Below are positions 37,098 to 45,654 of a DNA stretch of 64,000 nucleotides, piece after piece (the stretch's first letter is position 1; every line of letters begins with the position of its first letter). This DNA comes from Haloarcula argentinensis DSM 12282. Lineage in GTDB: Archaea; Halobacteriota; Halobacteria; Halobacteriales; Haloarculaceae. The stretch lies in NCBI GenBank assembly GCA_000336895.1, contig AOLX01000014.1, forward strand, positions 549,256-613,255, given 5' to 3'. Position numbers and translations under genes: made by a program. The notes under the pieces were generated by a model that saw nothing but the letters and a program-made list of their open reading frames with translations, was not told where the DNA came from and made no database searches.

Positions 37098-37823
37098 ATG
37101 TCAACGACGCCTGCGCAGGACGGCACGCAGTGGTTCCTGCATACATGGCGAGACCACATTCTCGAGCCGATAGAGACGGCTCTCGCTGTTCTTGACGAGG
37201 AGCATACGGAGCTTGCCGCCGAGCAGGCTGGTCTCGAAGAATTCCTGCAGCGTCTCCGTGCCGTCGACCCCGTCGAACAGCCCTCCTCCCCCGTCGGTGC
37301 GCGAAGTCGACAGTCCGTATCCGACCCCGTCGAAGCGCTACGGCACGCCTACGCCGACACGGTGCTGGCTGTCGACCACTACGAGTCGGTGTACGACGAA
37401 TCACTGGTCGAGAACGTCGCTATCGAGTTCGGGCCGGACTACGCAGCGCTGTTTCACCCTGAGACAAATGTCGGGTTCTCGCCGCCGCTCAAACGCTCGC
37501 TGGTGGCCGCGACCGAGCAAGCAATCGACGAACGGACCTCGCTAGACCGGGCTGTCAAAATCGAACAGGAATCGATGCGGGAGTACCGCGGCAGTCTGCG
37601 AGAGACCATCGAGACACTCGACAGCACAGTCGTCCCCGAGTGGTATCGCGAGACGTTCCAGAGCGACGTTACTGCGCTGTTACAGCAGCGACAGGACCAA
37701 CTCCACTCAAGCGTCCACCGGTTCGAGACACAGGAGTTCTGCACGTACATGTACGAAGAGCAACTCTGGACGTATCCGGTGTTGACCAGTCTCGCGCGGC
37801 TACAGGAATCTGTCGACAGTTGA
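37098..37823 (+). CDS. Haloarchaeal hypothetical protein (DUF7260-like)
   Basis: A 241-residue soluble protein without signal or membrane segment. It is predicted mainly helical, with a heptad-rich N-terminal region (ETALAVLDEEHTELAAEQAG), a central segment YADTVLAVDHYESVYDESLVENVAIEFG, and a C-terminal part ending in YMYEEQLWTYPVLTSLARLQ. I recall such proteins as a haloarchaeal-specific family of unknown function. It is upstream of the nos cluster but 246 bp away, with no evident link to it. Confidence 0.7.
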   Translation: MSTTPAQDGTQWFLHTWRDHILEPIETALAVLDEEHTELAAEQAGLEEFLQRLRAVDPVEQPSSPVGARSRQSVSDPVEALRHAYADTVLAVDHYESVYDESLVENVAIEFGPDYAALFHPETNVGFSPPLKRSLVAATEQAIDERTSLDRAVKIEQESMREYRGSLRETIETLDSTVVPEWYRETFQSDVTALLQQRQDQLHSSVHRFETQEFCTYMYEEQLWTYPVLTSLARLQESVDS

Positions 37824-37980
37824 GCGAAGGCGGTCCCCGGGGCAGACAGCTGTAGGTGTCACCGAAGCGCGGTGCACTGGATGCTGCCACTCACCACATG
37901 ACCCGGGGACCTCAGAGACGATTGCACAGCCGTTGTATTTTGTGCCGGCCTTCACGACGAGATACCATCCACTATGTGGC

Positions 37981-37996
37981 GGCGAACATATTCGCC
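37981..37996. promoter_or_regulatory. Inverted repeat upstream of the nos operon
   Basis: GGCGAA-CATA-TTCGCC is an exact 6-bp inverted repeat about 33 bp upstream of the TATA box. Its CGAA...TTCG core resembles the inverted repeat I recall for the haloarchaeal denitrification activator NarO (CGAAC-N4-GTTCG), although the spacer here is 2 bp shorter. It is a good candidate for the oxygen- or nitrogen-oxide-responsive activator site. Confidence 0.5.
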
Positions 37997-38028
37997 CCAC
38001 TTCCTGCGAGCTGAGAGTGCGGTTCCCT

Positions 38029-38036
38029 ATATATAC
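38029..38036 (+). promoter_or_regulatory. TATA box of the nos operon
   Basis: A TATATATA stretch 34-41 bp upstream of the halocyanin ATG at 38070, predicting a leader of about 10 nt. Confidence 0.5.
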
Positions 38037-38069
38037 AGGTAGGTCTTCGAGTTGCAGCCGTGAGCTACA

Positions 38070-38582
38070 ATGGCAACGCGTAGAACATTCGTGCGCGGTC
38101 TGGGCGTCGCGGCCGGAGTCGCGCTAGCTGGCTGTTCATCGGGCGGCGGGTCCGATAGCGGCGGTGACGGCGACTCGGGTGGCGGCGGTGACGGGTCAGA
38201 CGGCGGCGAGACCGAGTCCAGCGACGGCGGAAGCGGGTCCGAGTGGACCGAGACGAGTACCGTCGAAATGACGGACGAACTGGCATACGAACCGAAGAAA
38301 ATCCAGGTCGAGGCAGGGACGACAGTCACGTTCGAGAACGTCGGTAGCATCGGCCACACGGTGACAGCCTACGAAGACAAGCTCCCCGACGGTGCGGACT
38401 ACTTCGCGTCTGGGGGGTTCGACTCCCAGCAGGCCGCGAAAGACGGGTACAGCAACGGGCAGGAAGGCAACATCCCGAAAGGTGAGAGCTACGAGGTCAC
38501 GCTGGAGACGACGGGCACGTACGAGTACTACTGCATCCCCCACGAGATGAACGGGATGGTCGGCACAATCAAGGTGGTCTGA
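38070..38582 (+). CDS. Halocyanin-type blue copper lipoprotein
   Basis: A 170-residue cupredoxin that should carry electrons at the outer face of the membrane. The Tat signal (ATRRTFVRGLGVA) ends in a lipobox with Cys22. A Gly/Ser/Asp-rich linker follows to about residue 58. The type 1 copper ligands are His96 (GSIGHTV), Cys155, His158 and Met163 (CIPHEMNGM). It is immediately upstream of nosZ with 1 nt between them, so it is the probable electron donor to nitrous oxide reductase. Confidence 0.92.
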   Translation: MATRRTFVRGLGVAAGVALAGCSSGGGSDSGGDGDSGGGGDGSDGGETESSDGGSGSEWTETSTVEMTDELAYEPKKIQVEAGTTVTFENVGSIGHTVTAYEDKLPDGADYFASGGFDSQQAAKDGYSNGQEGNIPKGESYEVTLETTGTYEYYCIPHEMNGMVGTIKVV

Positions 38583-38583
38583 T

Positions 38584-40563
38584 ATGAGCAAGAACGAAAC
38601 CCCACGCGATCCGAACGAAGTTCTCGAAGAGTACGAAGAAACCCTCGACTCGGTACTGGCGGAGGTCGAGTCCCCGGACGAAACGACTGAGGACGACGAC
38701 CTCTCGCTGGGACTGCCCGGCCTCTCGCTCGGCCGCCGGGACTTCATGAAGGCCGGCGTCGCCGCCGGTGCAATGGGATCCGTCGCCGGCTGCTCGGCGC
38801 TGACCGGCGGAGACGGCAGCGCTGGCAGCCAATCGACACCCTCTGGCAGCGGCGCGAGCCACACGGTCGAGCCCGGCGAACACGACGAATACTACGGCTT
38901 CTGGTCCGGTGGCCACTCCGGCGAACTGCGGGTCGTCGGCATCCCGTCGATGCGCGAACTCACCCGCATTCCGGTGTTCAACACCGACTGTGCGTCGGGG
39001 TACGGGTACACCGACGGCACGCAGGAGATGCTGGAGGAGGGCGGCGGGTATAGCTGGGGTGACAACCATCACCCGAACCTCTCGGAGACGGACGGGGATT
39101 ACGACGGTGAGTACCTGTACGTCAACGACAAAGCCAACGGCCGCATCGCCCGCGTGAACCTCACGTACTTCGAGACGGACGCGATCACTGACGTCCCGAA
39201 CATGCAGGCCATCCACGGCTGTACCGTCCTCTCACCGGACACGAAGTACGTGCTGGGGAACGGCGAGTTCCGCGTGCCGCTACCCAACGACGGGACCGAC
39301 GTGAAGAACCCGGACAACTACACGTCGCTGTTCGTCGCCGTCGACCCCGAATCGATGGAGACCCAGTGGCAGGTCAAGGTCGATGGGAACCTCGACATCG
39401 TCGACACCGGTAAAGAGGGTCGGTGGGCCATCTCCTCGGCGTACAACAGCGAAGAGGCCACCGACATTCAGGGTATGACGAAGGACGACCGGGACAACGT
39501 CAAGGCCTTCGACATCCCGGCTATCGAGCAGGCCGTCGAGAACGGCAACTACGAGGGGGTCAACGGCATTCCTGTCGTCGACGGGACGCAGGGCAGTTCG
39601 CTCAACCAGGGCGATCGCCCGATCGTGAAGTACATCCCGACGCCGAAAAGCCCCCACTGTGTCGAGGTCGGTCCGAACGGCGACTACGCATTCATCGCGG
39701 GGAAGCTCTCGCCGACGGTGACGATGCTCGACCTGAATGCGCTGGCCGACTCCTCCGACCCCGAAGAGGTCGTCGCCGGGCGGCCACGCGTCGGACTCGG
39801 GCCGCTTCACACCACTTTCGACGGGAACGGGCACGCCTACACGTCGCTGTTCATCGACTCTCAAGCAGTCAAGTGGGACATCGAGGCGGCCGTCGAGGCC
39901 GAAGAGGGGTCCGAAGACCCCATCATCGAGAAGCAGGACGTCCATTACAACCCCGGCCACATTCAGGCGCTTGAGGCGATGACGACCGACCCGGACGGGG
40001 AATGGCTTGTCAGCCTGAACAAGCTCTCGAAAGACCGGTTCCTCCCCGTCGGCCCGATCATGCCCGACAACGACCAACTCATCCACATCGGGCAGGGCGA
40101 GGAGGAGATGGAACTGGTCGCGGACCACCCGGCCTACCCCGAGCCACACGACTGCGTGTTCGCCCACAAGGACAAGATCGACGCGAAGAAGGTCTACGAC
40201 AAGGACGACTACGAGGAGACCTACATCACCGAGGAGGACTCCGGCGTCGAGCGCACGGGCGAGAACAGCGTTCACGTCAAGATGACGACCAAGCGCTCGG
40301 AGTTCGGCCTGCCGGACTTCACCGTTCAGGAGGGCGACGAGGTGAAACTGTCCACGACCAACATCGAGGGCGTGCAGGACATTATCCACGGCGTTGCCAT
40401 CCCCGAGCACGACATCAACTACGCCGTGGCCCCACAGGACACTCGCGAGGTCACCTTCACGGCTGACGACCCCGGCGTGTACTGGATCTACTGCACGTAC
40501 TTCTGTAGCGCCCTGCACCTGGAGATGCGCAGCCGGATGATCGTCGAGCCGTCGGAGGGGTAG
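38584..40563 (+). CDS. nosZ: Nitrous oxide reductase
   Basis: Reduces N2O to N2, the last step of denitrification. The 659-residue enzyme has an N-terminal seven-bladed propeller for the CuZ cluster (histidine-rich segments such as WSGGHSGEL, WGDNHHPNLS, PHCVEVGPNG, YNPGHIQALE) and a C-terminal cupredoxin domain with the CuA site (YCTYFCSALHLEM: Cys637, Cys641, His645, Met648). The Tat motif GRRDFMKAG begins at about residue 50, after an acidic 48-residue extension, and is followed by a lipobox-like SVAGC (Cys70), so it may be a lipoprotein. It heads the run nosZ-membrane protein-nosD-nosF-nosY. Confidence 0.97.
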   Translation: MSKNETPRDPNEVLEEYEETLDSVLAEVESPDETTEDDDLSLGLPGLSLGRRDFMKAGVAAGAMGSVAGCSALTGGDGSAGSQSTPSGSGASHTVEPGEHDEYYGFWSGGHSGELRVVGIPSMRELTRIPVFNTDCASGYGYTDGTQEMLEEGGGYSWGDNHHPNLSETDGDYDGEYLYVNDKANGRIARVNLTYFETDAITDVPNMQAIHGCTVLSPDTKYVLGNGEFRVPLPNDGTDVKNPDNYTSLFVAVDPESMETQWQVKVDGNLDIVDTGKEGRWAISSAYNSEEATDIQGMTKDDRDNVKAFDIPAIEQAVENGNYEGVNGIPVVDGTQGSSLNQGDRPIVKYIPTPKSPHCVEVGPNGDYAFIAGKLSPTVTMLDLNALADSSDPEEVVAGRPRVGLGPLHTTFDGNGHAYTSLFIDSQAVKWDIEAAVEAEEGSEDPIIEKQDVHYNPGHIQALEAMTTDPDGEWLVSLNKLSKDRFLPVGPIMPDNDQLIHIGQGEEEMELVADHPAYPEPHDCVFAHKDKIDAKKVYDKDDYEETYITEEDSGVERTGENSVHVKMTTKRSEFGLPDFTVQEGDEVKLSTTNIEGVQDIIHGVAIPEHDINYAVAPQDTREVTFTADDPGVYWIYCTYFCSALHLEMRSRMIVEPSEG

Positions 40564-40592
40564 CGCCACAACCGTTTCCGAGGTGTTCAGCC

Positions 40593-41393
40593 ATGCAAAG
40601 ACCCACCATCGACGACTTCCGTGAGATCCGGCGGGGCCTCCCCGCGATAGCGGCGCTGCTGTTCGTCGCGGCGCTCGCGTTTCCGATGTGGCGCATTAGC
40701 GTTGATGCGGTGCAATATCCCAGCACGACGCTCCGCGTCTCCCTGTACGCCTACCCCCACCTGACCGGGGACTTCATCGAGATGGCGCGGCTGAACCACT
40801 ACGTCGGGTTCTACTTCCCCGACCCGGTGTTAGTCGAGCCCAACTTCCCCGTCGAGGAGAACGCCATCGACGTGCCCGAGTGGTCGCTGGGCCCGGTCGC
40901 GTTCATCGGCGTGTCACTGCTGTCGGTGTTCGTCGCCGTCGCGCCGACTACTGAAAAGCTCAAGCGTGGCCTGAAATACCAGTTCGGCGGCACCGTGCTA
41001 GTGTTCACCGTGATGCTGGCTGATATCCAGTACCGACTCTGGGAGGCCGGCCACACGCTCGACCCGGGTGCGCCGGTGATGGGCGTCGACGGCTTCACGC
41101 CGCCGCTGTGGGGCCAGTACCAGGTCGCCAACATCACCAGCGTCTCCCGGTTCGGTCTCGGCGCGTACATGGCCGCCACAGCCGTTGGACTGCTCGCGGT
41201 TTCGTACTACTACCGGGATCAAGCTGCGACGCTCAGCGAGCTCCCGGCCCGACTCCGTGACCGGCTCACCGGATTTCCAGATGCCGTTCAGGAGCGTCTG
41301 GGCCGCGACGGCGACACCGAAGACGAGGAAGACGCTCCGCACCGCCCGACGACCACCGCGGCCGAATCTGACCACCCAGAACCCTACTCATGA
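40593..41393 (+). CDS. Four-span membrane protein of the nos cluster
   Basis: A 266-residue protein with four likely membrane segments (about 16-36, 95-117, 127-145 and 190-210). It has an extracellular loop containing FYFPDPVLVEPNFPVEENAI and a second with ADIQYRLWEAGHTLD...VDGFTPPLWG. The cytoplasmic tail is charged. It follows nosZ by 29 bp and overlaps nosD by 4 nt. I recall an unnamed gene at this place in haloarchaeal nos clusters. A role in maturation of NosZ or in quinol-linked electron supply is plausible, but there are no haem or cluster motifs to show it. Confidence 0.8.
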   Translation: MQRPTIDDFREIRRGLPAIAALLFVAALAFPMWRISVDAVQYPSTTLRVSLYAYPHLTGDFIEMARLNHYVGFYFPDPVLVEPNFPVEENAIDVPEWSLGPVAFIGVSLLSVFVAVAPTTEKLKRGLKYQFGGTVLVFTVMLADIQYRLWEAGHTLDPGAPVMGVDGFTPPLWGQYQVANITSVSRFGLGAYMAATAVGLLAVSYYYRDQAATLSELPARLRDRLTGFPDAVQERLGRDGDTEDEEDAPHRPTTTAAESDHPEPYS

Positions 41394-42781
41394 GGCCACT
41401 GTCCCACGATTTCGAGCGTGTGTTCGCCGTTGGTACCGCGGTCCTACTCGTGCTGTCAGTCATGGCTGTCGGGATGGCCAGCGCCGGCGAGACCGGCGGG
41501 ACCCACGACGACCTCGCCTTCGACCCCGACGTGCCTGACACCGACTCGTTCACCGCCCCGTCGACCGACGGCACCGCGACGGTCGACGGCAAGACCTACG
41601 ACAGCGCGCAGGCGGCGGTCGATGCCGCGGACCCCGGCGACACCGTCACGCTCGACGGTCGCTTCGACGAGACCCTCGTCGTGACGACGCCGAACGTCAC
41701 GCTGTCCGGGAGCGGTCCCGGGTCGACGCTGCTGCACGGCGACGGCGCAGGCGATGTGCTCGCCATCGAAGCGCAGGGCGTCACCGTCACCGACCTATGG
41801 GTCCGCAACAGCGGCTACGACACTGCAACGAATGATGCCGCGATATTCGTCAACGCCAGCGACGTCACGGTTCGCGACAGCCGCGTGACCGACATGACCT
41901 TCGGCATCTGGCTCGACGGCGTCGACGACGCCGAGATCCGCAACAACACCATCGTCGGCCGCGAGGAGATTACGCAGTTGACCAAGCGCGGCAACGGCAT
42001 CCAGATCTGGAAGACCGAGGACAGCGTCATCCGGAACAACGACATCACCACTGTCCGGGACGGGCTCTATTTCAACTGGGCCAAGGACGTGAATGCGACC
42101 GGCAACACCATGTGGGACCTCCGGTACGGCGTCCACTACATGTACTCCGACGACTGCCACCTGCGGGACAACACCGCTTTCGACAACGACGTCGGGTACG
42201 CGCTGATGGTGTCGAAACACCTCGTCATCGCGGACAACGTCGCGGTGAACAACAGTGGCCAGTCCGGCCACGGGATCCTCGTCAAGAGCATCGACGACAC
42301 GGACATCCGCGGTAACCACCTCGTCGACAACGAGAACGGGCTGTTCGTCTACAACTCAGTCAGCAACCGCATCGTCGGTAACCTCGTCGTCGGCAACGAC
42401 GTCGGCGTCCACATCGCCGCGGGGAGCACCGACGGTACCGTGACCGAGAACAGTTTCATCCGCAACAACAGGCCGGTGCTCGCGGTCATGAGCGCCCAGG
42501 TCCACTGGAACGAGAGCGTCGGGAACTACTGGTCCCAGGCGAACCCGACGGACGTCAATGACGATGGCGTCGGCGACACCCGCTACCAGCCGGCCGGGAC
42601 CGTCCAGCAAGTGACTGCCCAAAAGCCTGCTGCGCGGGTGTTCGCCAGCAGCCCGGCCTTCGACGCCGTTCGGCTGGCCGAATCGTCCGTTCCGGTCGTC
42701 CGGTCGCCCGGCGTCGTCGATGCCCGCCCGCTCACCGAACCACCCCACGAGAACTGGAGGAGCTACTATGAACGTGATTGA
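41390..42781 (+). CDS. nosD: NosD, periplasmic copper-loading accessory protein
   Basis: A 463-residue exported protein. The N-terminal signal sequence (FAVGTAVLLVLSVMAVGMAS) is followed by a right-handed beta-helix of NosD/CASH repeats (for example VTLSGSGPGSTLLHGDGAGD, IRNNTIVG, VIRNNDITTV, DIRGNHLVDNENGLFVYNSV, RIVGNLVVGNDVGVH). The last 60 residues are an extension with no repeat. NosD works with NosF and NosY to deliver copper/sulfur for CuZ assembly (family knowledge). It overlaps the upstream membrane protein by 4 nt and nosF by 14 nt. Confidence 0.94.
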   Translation: MRPLSHDFERVFAVGTAVLLVLSVMAVGMASAGETGGTHDDLAFDPDVPDTDSFTAPSTDGTATVDGKTYDSAQAAVDAADPGDTVTLDGRFDETLVVTTPNVTLSGSGPGSTLLHGDGAGDVLAIEAQGVTVTDLWVRNSGYDTATNDAAIFVNASDVTVRDSRVTDMTFGIWLDGVDDAEIRNNTIVGREEITQLTKRGNGIQIWKTEDSVIRNNDITTVRDGLYFNWAKDVNATGNTMWDLRYGVHYMYSDDCHLRDNTAFDNDVGYALMVSKHLVIADNVAVNNSGQSGHGILVKSIDDTDIRGNHLVDNENGLFVYNSVSNRIVGNLVVGNDVGVHIAAGSTDGTVTENSFIRNNRPVLAVMSAQVHWNESVGNYWSQANPTDVNDDGVGDTRYQPAGTVQQVTAQKPAARVFASSPAFDAVRLAESSVPVVRSPGVVDARPLTEPPHENWRSYYERD

Positions 42782-43775
42782 CGTCGACGACGTATCGAAA
42801 GCCTACGGCGACGTGCAGGCGCTCGACGGACTGAGTCTGTCTGTCGAGCAGGGGGCCACCCTCGGCGTGTTTGGCACGAACGGGGCCGGCAAGACGACGC
42901 TGTTCAAACTGTTGGTCGGGCTGAACCGACCGGACGATGGCAGCGTCTCCGTCGCCGGTGCGGACCCGACCAACGGGACCGCCGTTCGCGAGCGGGTGCG
43001 CTACCTGCCGGAACACGCCGGCTTCCCGCCGAGCCTGACCGGCCGCGAGATACTCAGTTTCCATGCCCGGATGCGCTCGGTGCCCCGGGAAGACAGGGAC
43101 CACCACGTCGAGCGCATCCTGCACACCGTCGGACTCGCGGACGCCGCGGACCGCCGGGTCGGCGGCTACTCCAACGGGATGAACCGCCGGCTCGGCCTCG
43201 GCACCGCGCTCGTCGGTGAGCCGGCCGTGCTGATACTCGATGAACCGACCGCGGGGCTCGACCCCGACGGTATCCGGGCGTTCCACGAGGTCGTGGAATC
43301 CCTGGCGTCGGAGACGGACGTGACTATCGTCTTTTCCTCGCACGCGCTCGGGGAGATTCAGCGGCTCTGCTCGGAGGCGGTCATCATCGCCGACGGACAG
43401 GTGGCGACTGCGGGCCCGGTCGAAGAGCTTCGCCGCGCCGCCGCCGACGAGGTGACGGTGTCGCTGTCGCTGGCCTCCGAGGCGGCTGCGAGCGATGTGG
43501 CAGGCATGCTTCGCAACCACGAGGGTGCGTCGAGTGTCAACCGTACCGGCGTTGACCTGACTGTCACCGCCGCCCCGACCGACGCCTACGACCTGCTAAC
43601 CGCCGTCGGTGAGAGGTACGACATCGACCGCTTCGAGGTCCGGGAACCCGGCCTCGAAGCCGCGTTCCACGAGGCCGTCGGGGCTGATGGCGGCGATGGC
43701 TCCGGATCCGACGGCACAGCGGGGGCAGCGGCTGCGGAGGCGGCGACCGAGGACGTGGGAGGTGAGCCGGTATGA
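42768..43775 (+). CDS. nosF: NosF, ABC transporter ATPase for CuZ assembly
   Basis: A 335-residue ATPase. Walker A GTNGAGKTTLFKLL, signature YSNGMNRRLGLGTAL, Walker B VLILDEPTAGLD and the switch His in FSSHALGEI are intact. The C-terminal third is the usual regulatory tail of ABC-2 type ATPases, ending in a Gly/Ala/Glu-rich segment. The ATG at 42768 is preceded by GGAGGAG (42757-42763) and overlaps the end of nosD. Pairs with NosY. Confidence 0.94.
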   Translation: MNVIDVDDVSKAYGDVQALDGLSLSVEQGATLGVFGTNGAGKTTLFKLLVGLNRPDDGSVSVAGADPTNGTAVRERVRYLPEHAGFPPSLTGREILSFHARMRSVPREDRDHHVERILHTVGLADAADRRVGGYSNGMNRRLGLGTALVGEPAVLILDEPTAGLDPDGIRAFHEVVESLASETDVTIVFSSHALGEIQRLCSEAVIIADGQVATAGPVEELRRAAADEVTVSLSLASEAAASDVAGMLRNHEGASSVNRTGVDLTVTAAPTDAYDLLTAVGERYDIDRFEVREPGLEAAFHEAVGADGGDGSGSDGTAGAAAAEAATEDVGGEPV

Positions 43776-44716
43776 GCGAGGCTGACTCCTCGACAGATCC
43801 GACCCCGGACGGCGGCGTTGTCGCGGCCGACACTCCAACTACCCGGTTGCACGATGGCGGAACCGAGACGGAGACGGCGATGGACGCGGCCGACGAATCG
43901 GCGCTTGCCCGGCTCGCCGACAGCAGCCTGCTCACCATCGCTCGCCGCGAGTACCGGCTAGCCGTCCGGAGCCGGTGGGCACTCGGCGTGGCGCTGCTGT
44001 TCGGCCTCTTTACCACCGCAGTCGTCCAGTTCGGGGCGAGTTCAGTTGGCCCGGGCCGCTTCGATGCGGTCATTGCAACCATCGCGGAACTCGGCGTCTA
44101 CCTCGTCCCCCTAGCCGCGCTGGCGGTCGGCTACGACGCCATCGTCGGGGCCGACGAACGCGGCTCGCTGGAGCTCATGCTCGCGCTCCCGGTGACGAAA
44201 GGCCGTGTCGTCGTCGGGACCGCCATTGGCCGGGCGGCGGTGCTGTCCGGCGCGATGTTGCTCGGCTTCGTTCCCGGCGCACTGTTGACAGTCCGCTACA
44301 TCGGCCTCGCCAGCGTCGGCCAGTACGCGGCGGTCGCCCTCGCAGCGGTGTTGACCGCCTGTGCGATGCTCGGCGTGGCGGTGCTGGTCTCGACGCTCGC
44401 TCAGACCAAAACACACGCGCTCGGTGCCGTACTGGCCATCTGGCTGTGGGTCGCGCTGTTGCACGACCTGATCGCGCTCGGGGCGGTCGCAGGGTTCGAC
44501 CTCGGGTCCGGCGCTATCGCCGCGGCGATACTGTTCAACCCCGTGGACTGCTTCCGCGTGCTCGCGCTCTCGCAGGTGGACGTGGTCGCTGGCGGCTTCG
44601 GTAGCGTGCTGGCACAGGCCGGGCTGACCACGCCGATGGTCGCCGCGGGACTCGTAGCGTGGGTCGTCGTGCCTGTCAGCATTGCCGCAAAACTCATCCA
44701 GCAGCGGCGTCTCTGA
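43772..44716 (+). CDS. nosY: NosY, ABC transporter permease for CuZ assembly
   Basis: A 314-residue ABC-2 type permease. A 55-residue acidic cytoplasmic N-terminus leads to the family start LLTIARREYRLAVRSRWALG and about six membrane segments. The conserved ADERGSLELMLALPVTKGRVV loop and an LFNPVDCFRVLALSQVD segment typical of NosY are present. It overlaps nosF by 4 nt. No nosL follows; the next gene is convergent only 2 bp away. Confidence 0.93.
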   Translation: MSEADSSTDPTPDGGVVAADTPTTRLHDGGTETETAMDAADESALARLADSSLLTIARREYRLAVRSRWALGVALLFGLFTTAVVQFGASSVGPGRFDAVIATIAELGVYLVPLAALAVGYDAIVGADERGSLELMLALPVTKGRVVVGTAIGRAAVLSGAMLLGFVPGALLTVRYIGLASVGQYAAVALAAVLTACAMLGVAVLVSTLAQTKTHALGAVLAIWLWVALLHDLIALGAVAGFDLGSGAIAAAILFNPVDCFRVLALSQVDVVAGGFGSVLAQAGLTTPMVAAGLVAWVVVPVSIAAKLIQQRRL

Positions 44717-44718
44717 AG

Positions 44719-45615
44719 CTAAATCGACTGCAGCGCTGTTTCTTCTGGCTCTTCGAACAGACTGGCGACCTGTTCCGTCGTCTCAGTACGTTCGTGGGCG
44801 TTTTCCAGAAGGACAGTCTCGCTGGGGAACAGCTGCTCGCCGAGTTCGAGGCCGTGATCGCGAGCAGTCGACCCCGTGACGGTGAGGTAGACGCCGAGGC
44901 CGGTCGCCGCGATGTCTGCTTCCTCTTCGCCACCCTCCATGGGATACGTAAAGGAGACGCCATCGAGCGCACTCGTCCCGAGGACGGCTTCGACGAGTCG
45001 CTCGTATCGCGGTGAGATACAGAGTTCGCCCTCGTAGTTGGTGACGAAAGTCCGGTCGAGGGGCTCATCCTGTGAGTCCATGACCTCCGGCGTCGCCAGC
45101 AGCGTGTGGTATACCGTATCGCCCAATCCGGTCACGACTCGCACGTCAGTGTCCAGCGGGTCGATACGGTCGTTGATTTCGTGGATGGCGGTCAGCGGCT
45201 CGTCCCGAAGCTGGACGACCTCTTCGAGTACGAGGTCGGCGCTGTCGAACCCGAGTGCAAACTCGTGGGTCCGGAGCGCCCGAAACGGTTCCTCGCGGCC
45301 GACCAGCTGGACATCCCCGTATTCGGTCGGCACGGTAACGCTGTCGAAGACGATTCGTCGGGGCATCCCGTCGCGGTCGTCACGGAGCAGCGTGTATTCC
45401 GGCTCGTATGGCGTATCGAGCGAGGAGTAGTCGCTGATGCGATGGTACACGTCGGCGACCGCGTCCTGATTGCCTTTGGTGACGGCCTTCTCGTAGCGAA
45501 GCGTCGAGATGATCTCGTCGGCCAGGTCGGTCGTCCCCGTGCGTCCGGCGAGTCGCTCCAGCACTGCTTCGAGAGGCCGGCCCTTTCGCGGAACGGCCAC
45601 TCTCGTCGTCGTCAT
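44719..45615 (-). CDS. HisG-like phosphoribosyltransferase-fold protein
   Basis: A 298-residue protein. The N-terminus MTTTRVAVPRKGRPLEAVLE matches the start of ATP phosphoribosyltransferase (HisG). The region TGLGVYLTVTGSTARDHGLE with EQLFPSETVLLEN matches the HisG segment that contains the phosphate-binding loop and the TAVLIAN-like strand. The middle (about 60-200) is divergent. It is not in a histidine cluster; it sits between nosY (convergent) and a coiled-coil gene. It may be a HisG paralogue with another role, or a HisG-related regulator. Function is not assigned. Confidence 0.6.
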   Translation of the reverse strand: MTTTRVAVPRKGRPLEAVLERLAGRTGTTDLADEIISTLRYEKAVTKGNQDAVADVYHRISDYSSLDTPYEPEYTLLRDDRDGMPRRIVFDSVTVPTEYGDVQLVGREEPFRALRTHEFALGFDSADLVLEEVVQLRDEPLTAIHEINDRIDPLDTDVRVVTGLGDTVYHTLLATPEVMDSQDEPLDRTFVTNYEGELCISPRYERLVEAVLGTSALDGVSFTYPMEGGEEEADIAATGLGVYLTVTGSTARDHGLELGEQLFPSETVLLENAHERTETTEQVASLFEEPEETALQSI

Positions 45616-45654
45616 TATGCAGGCACAGACGGGGGATCGGTAAAACGAGTTCGG

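Noticed and set aside
39280..40569. 429-codon open frame antisense to nosZ
   Set aside because: A shadow of the strongly supported nosZ frame, with no recognisable domain or start context.
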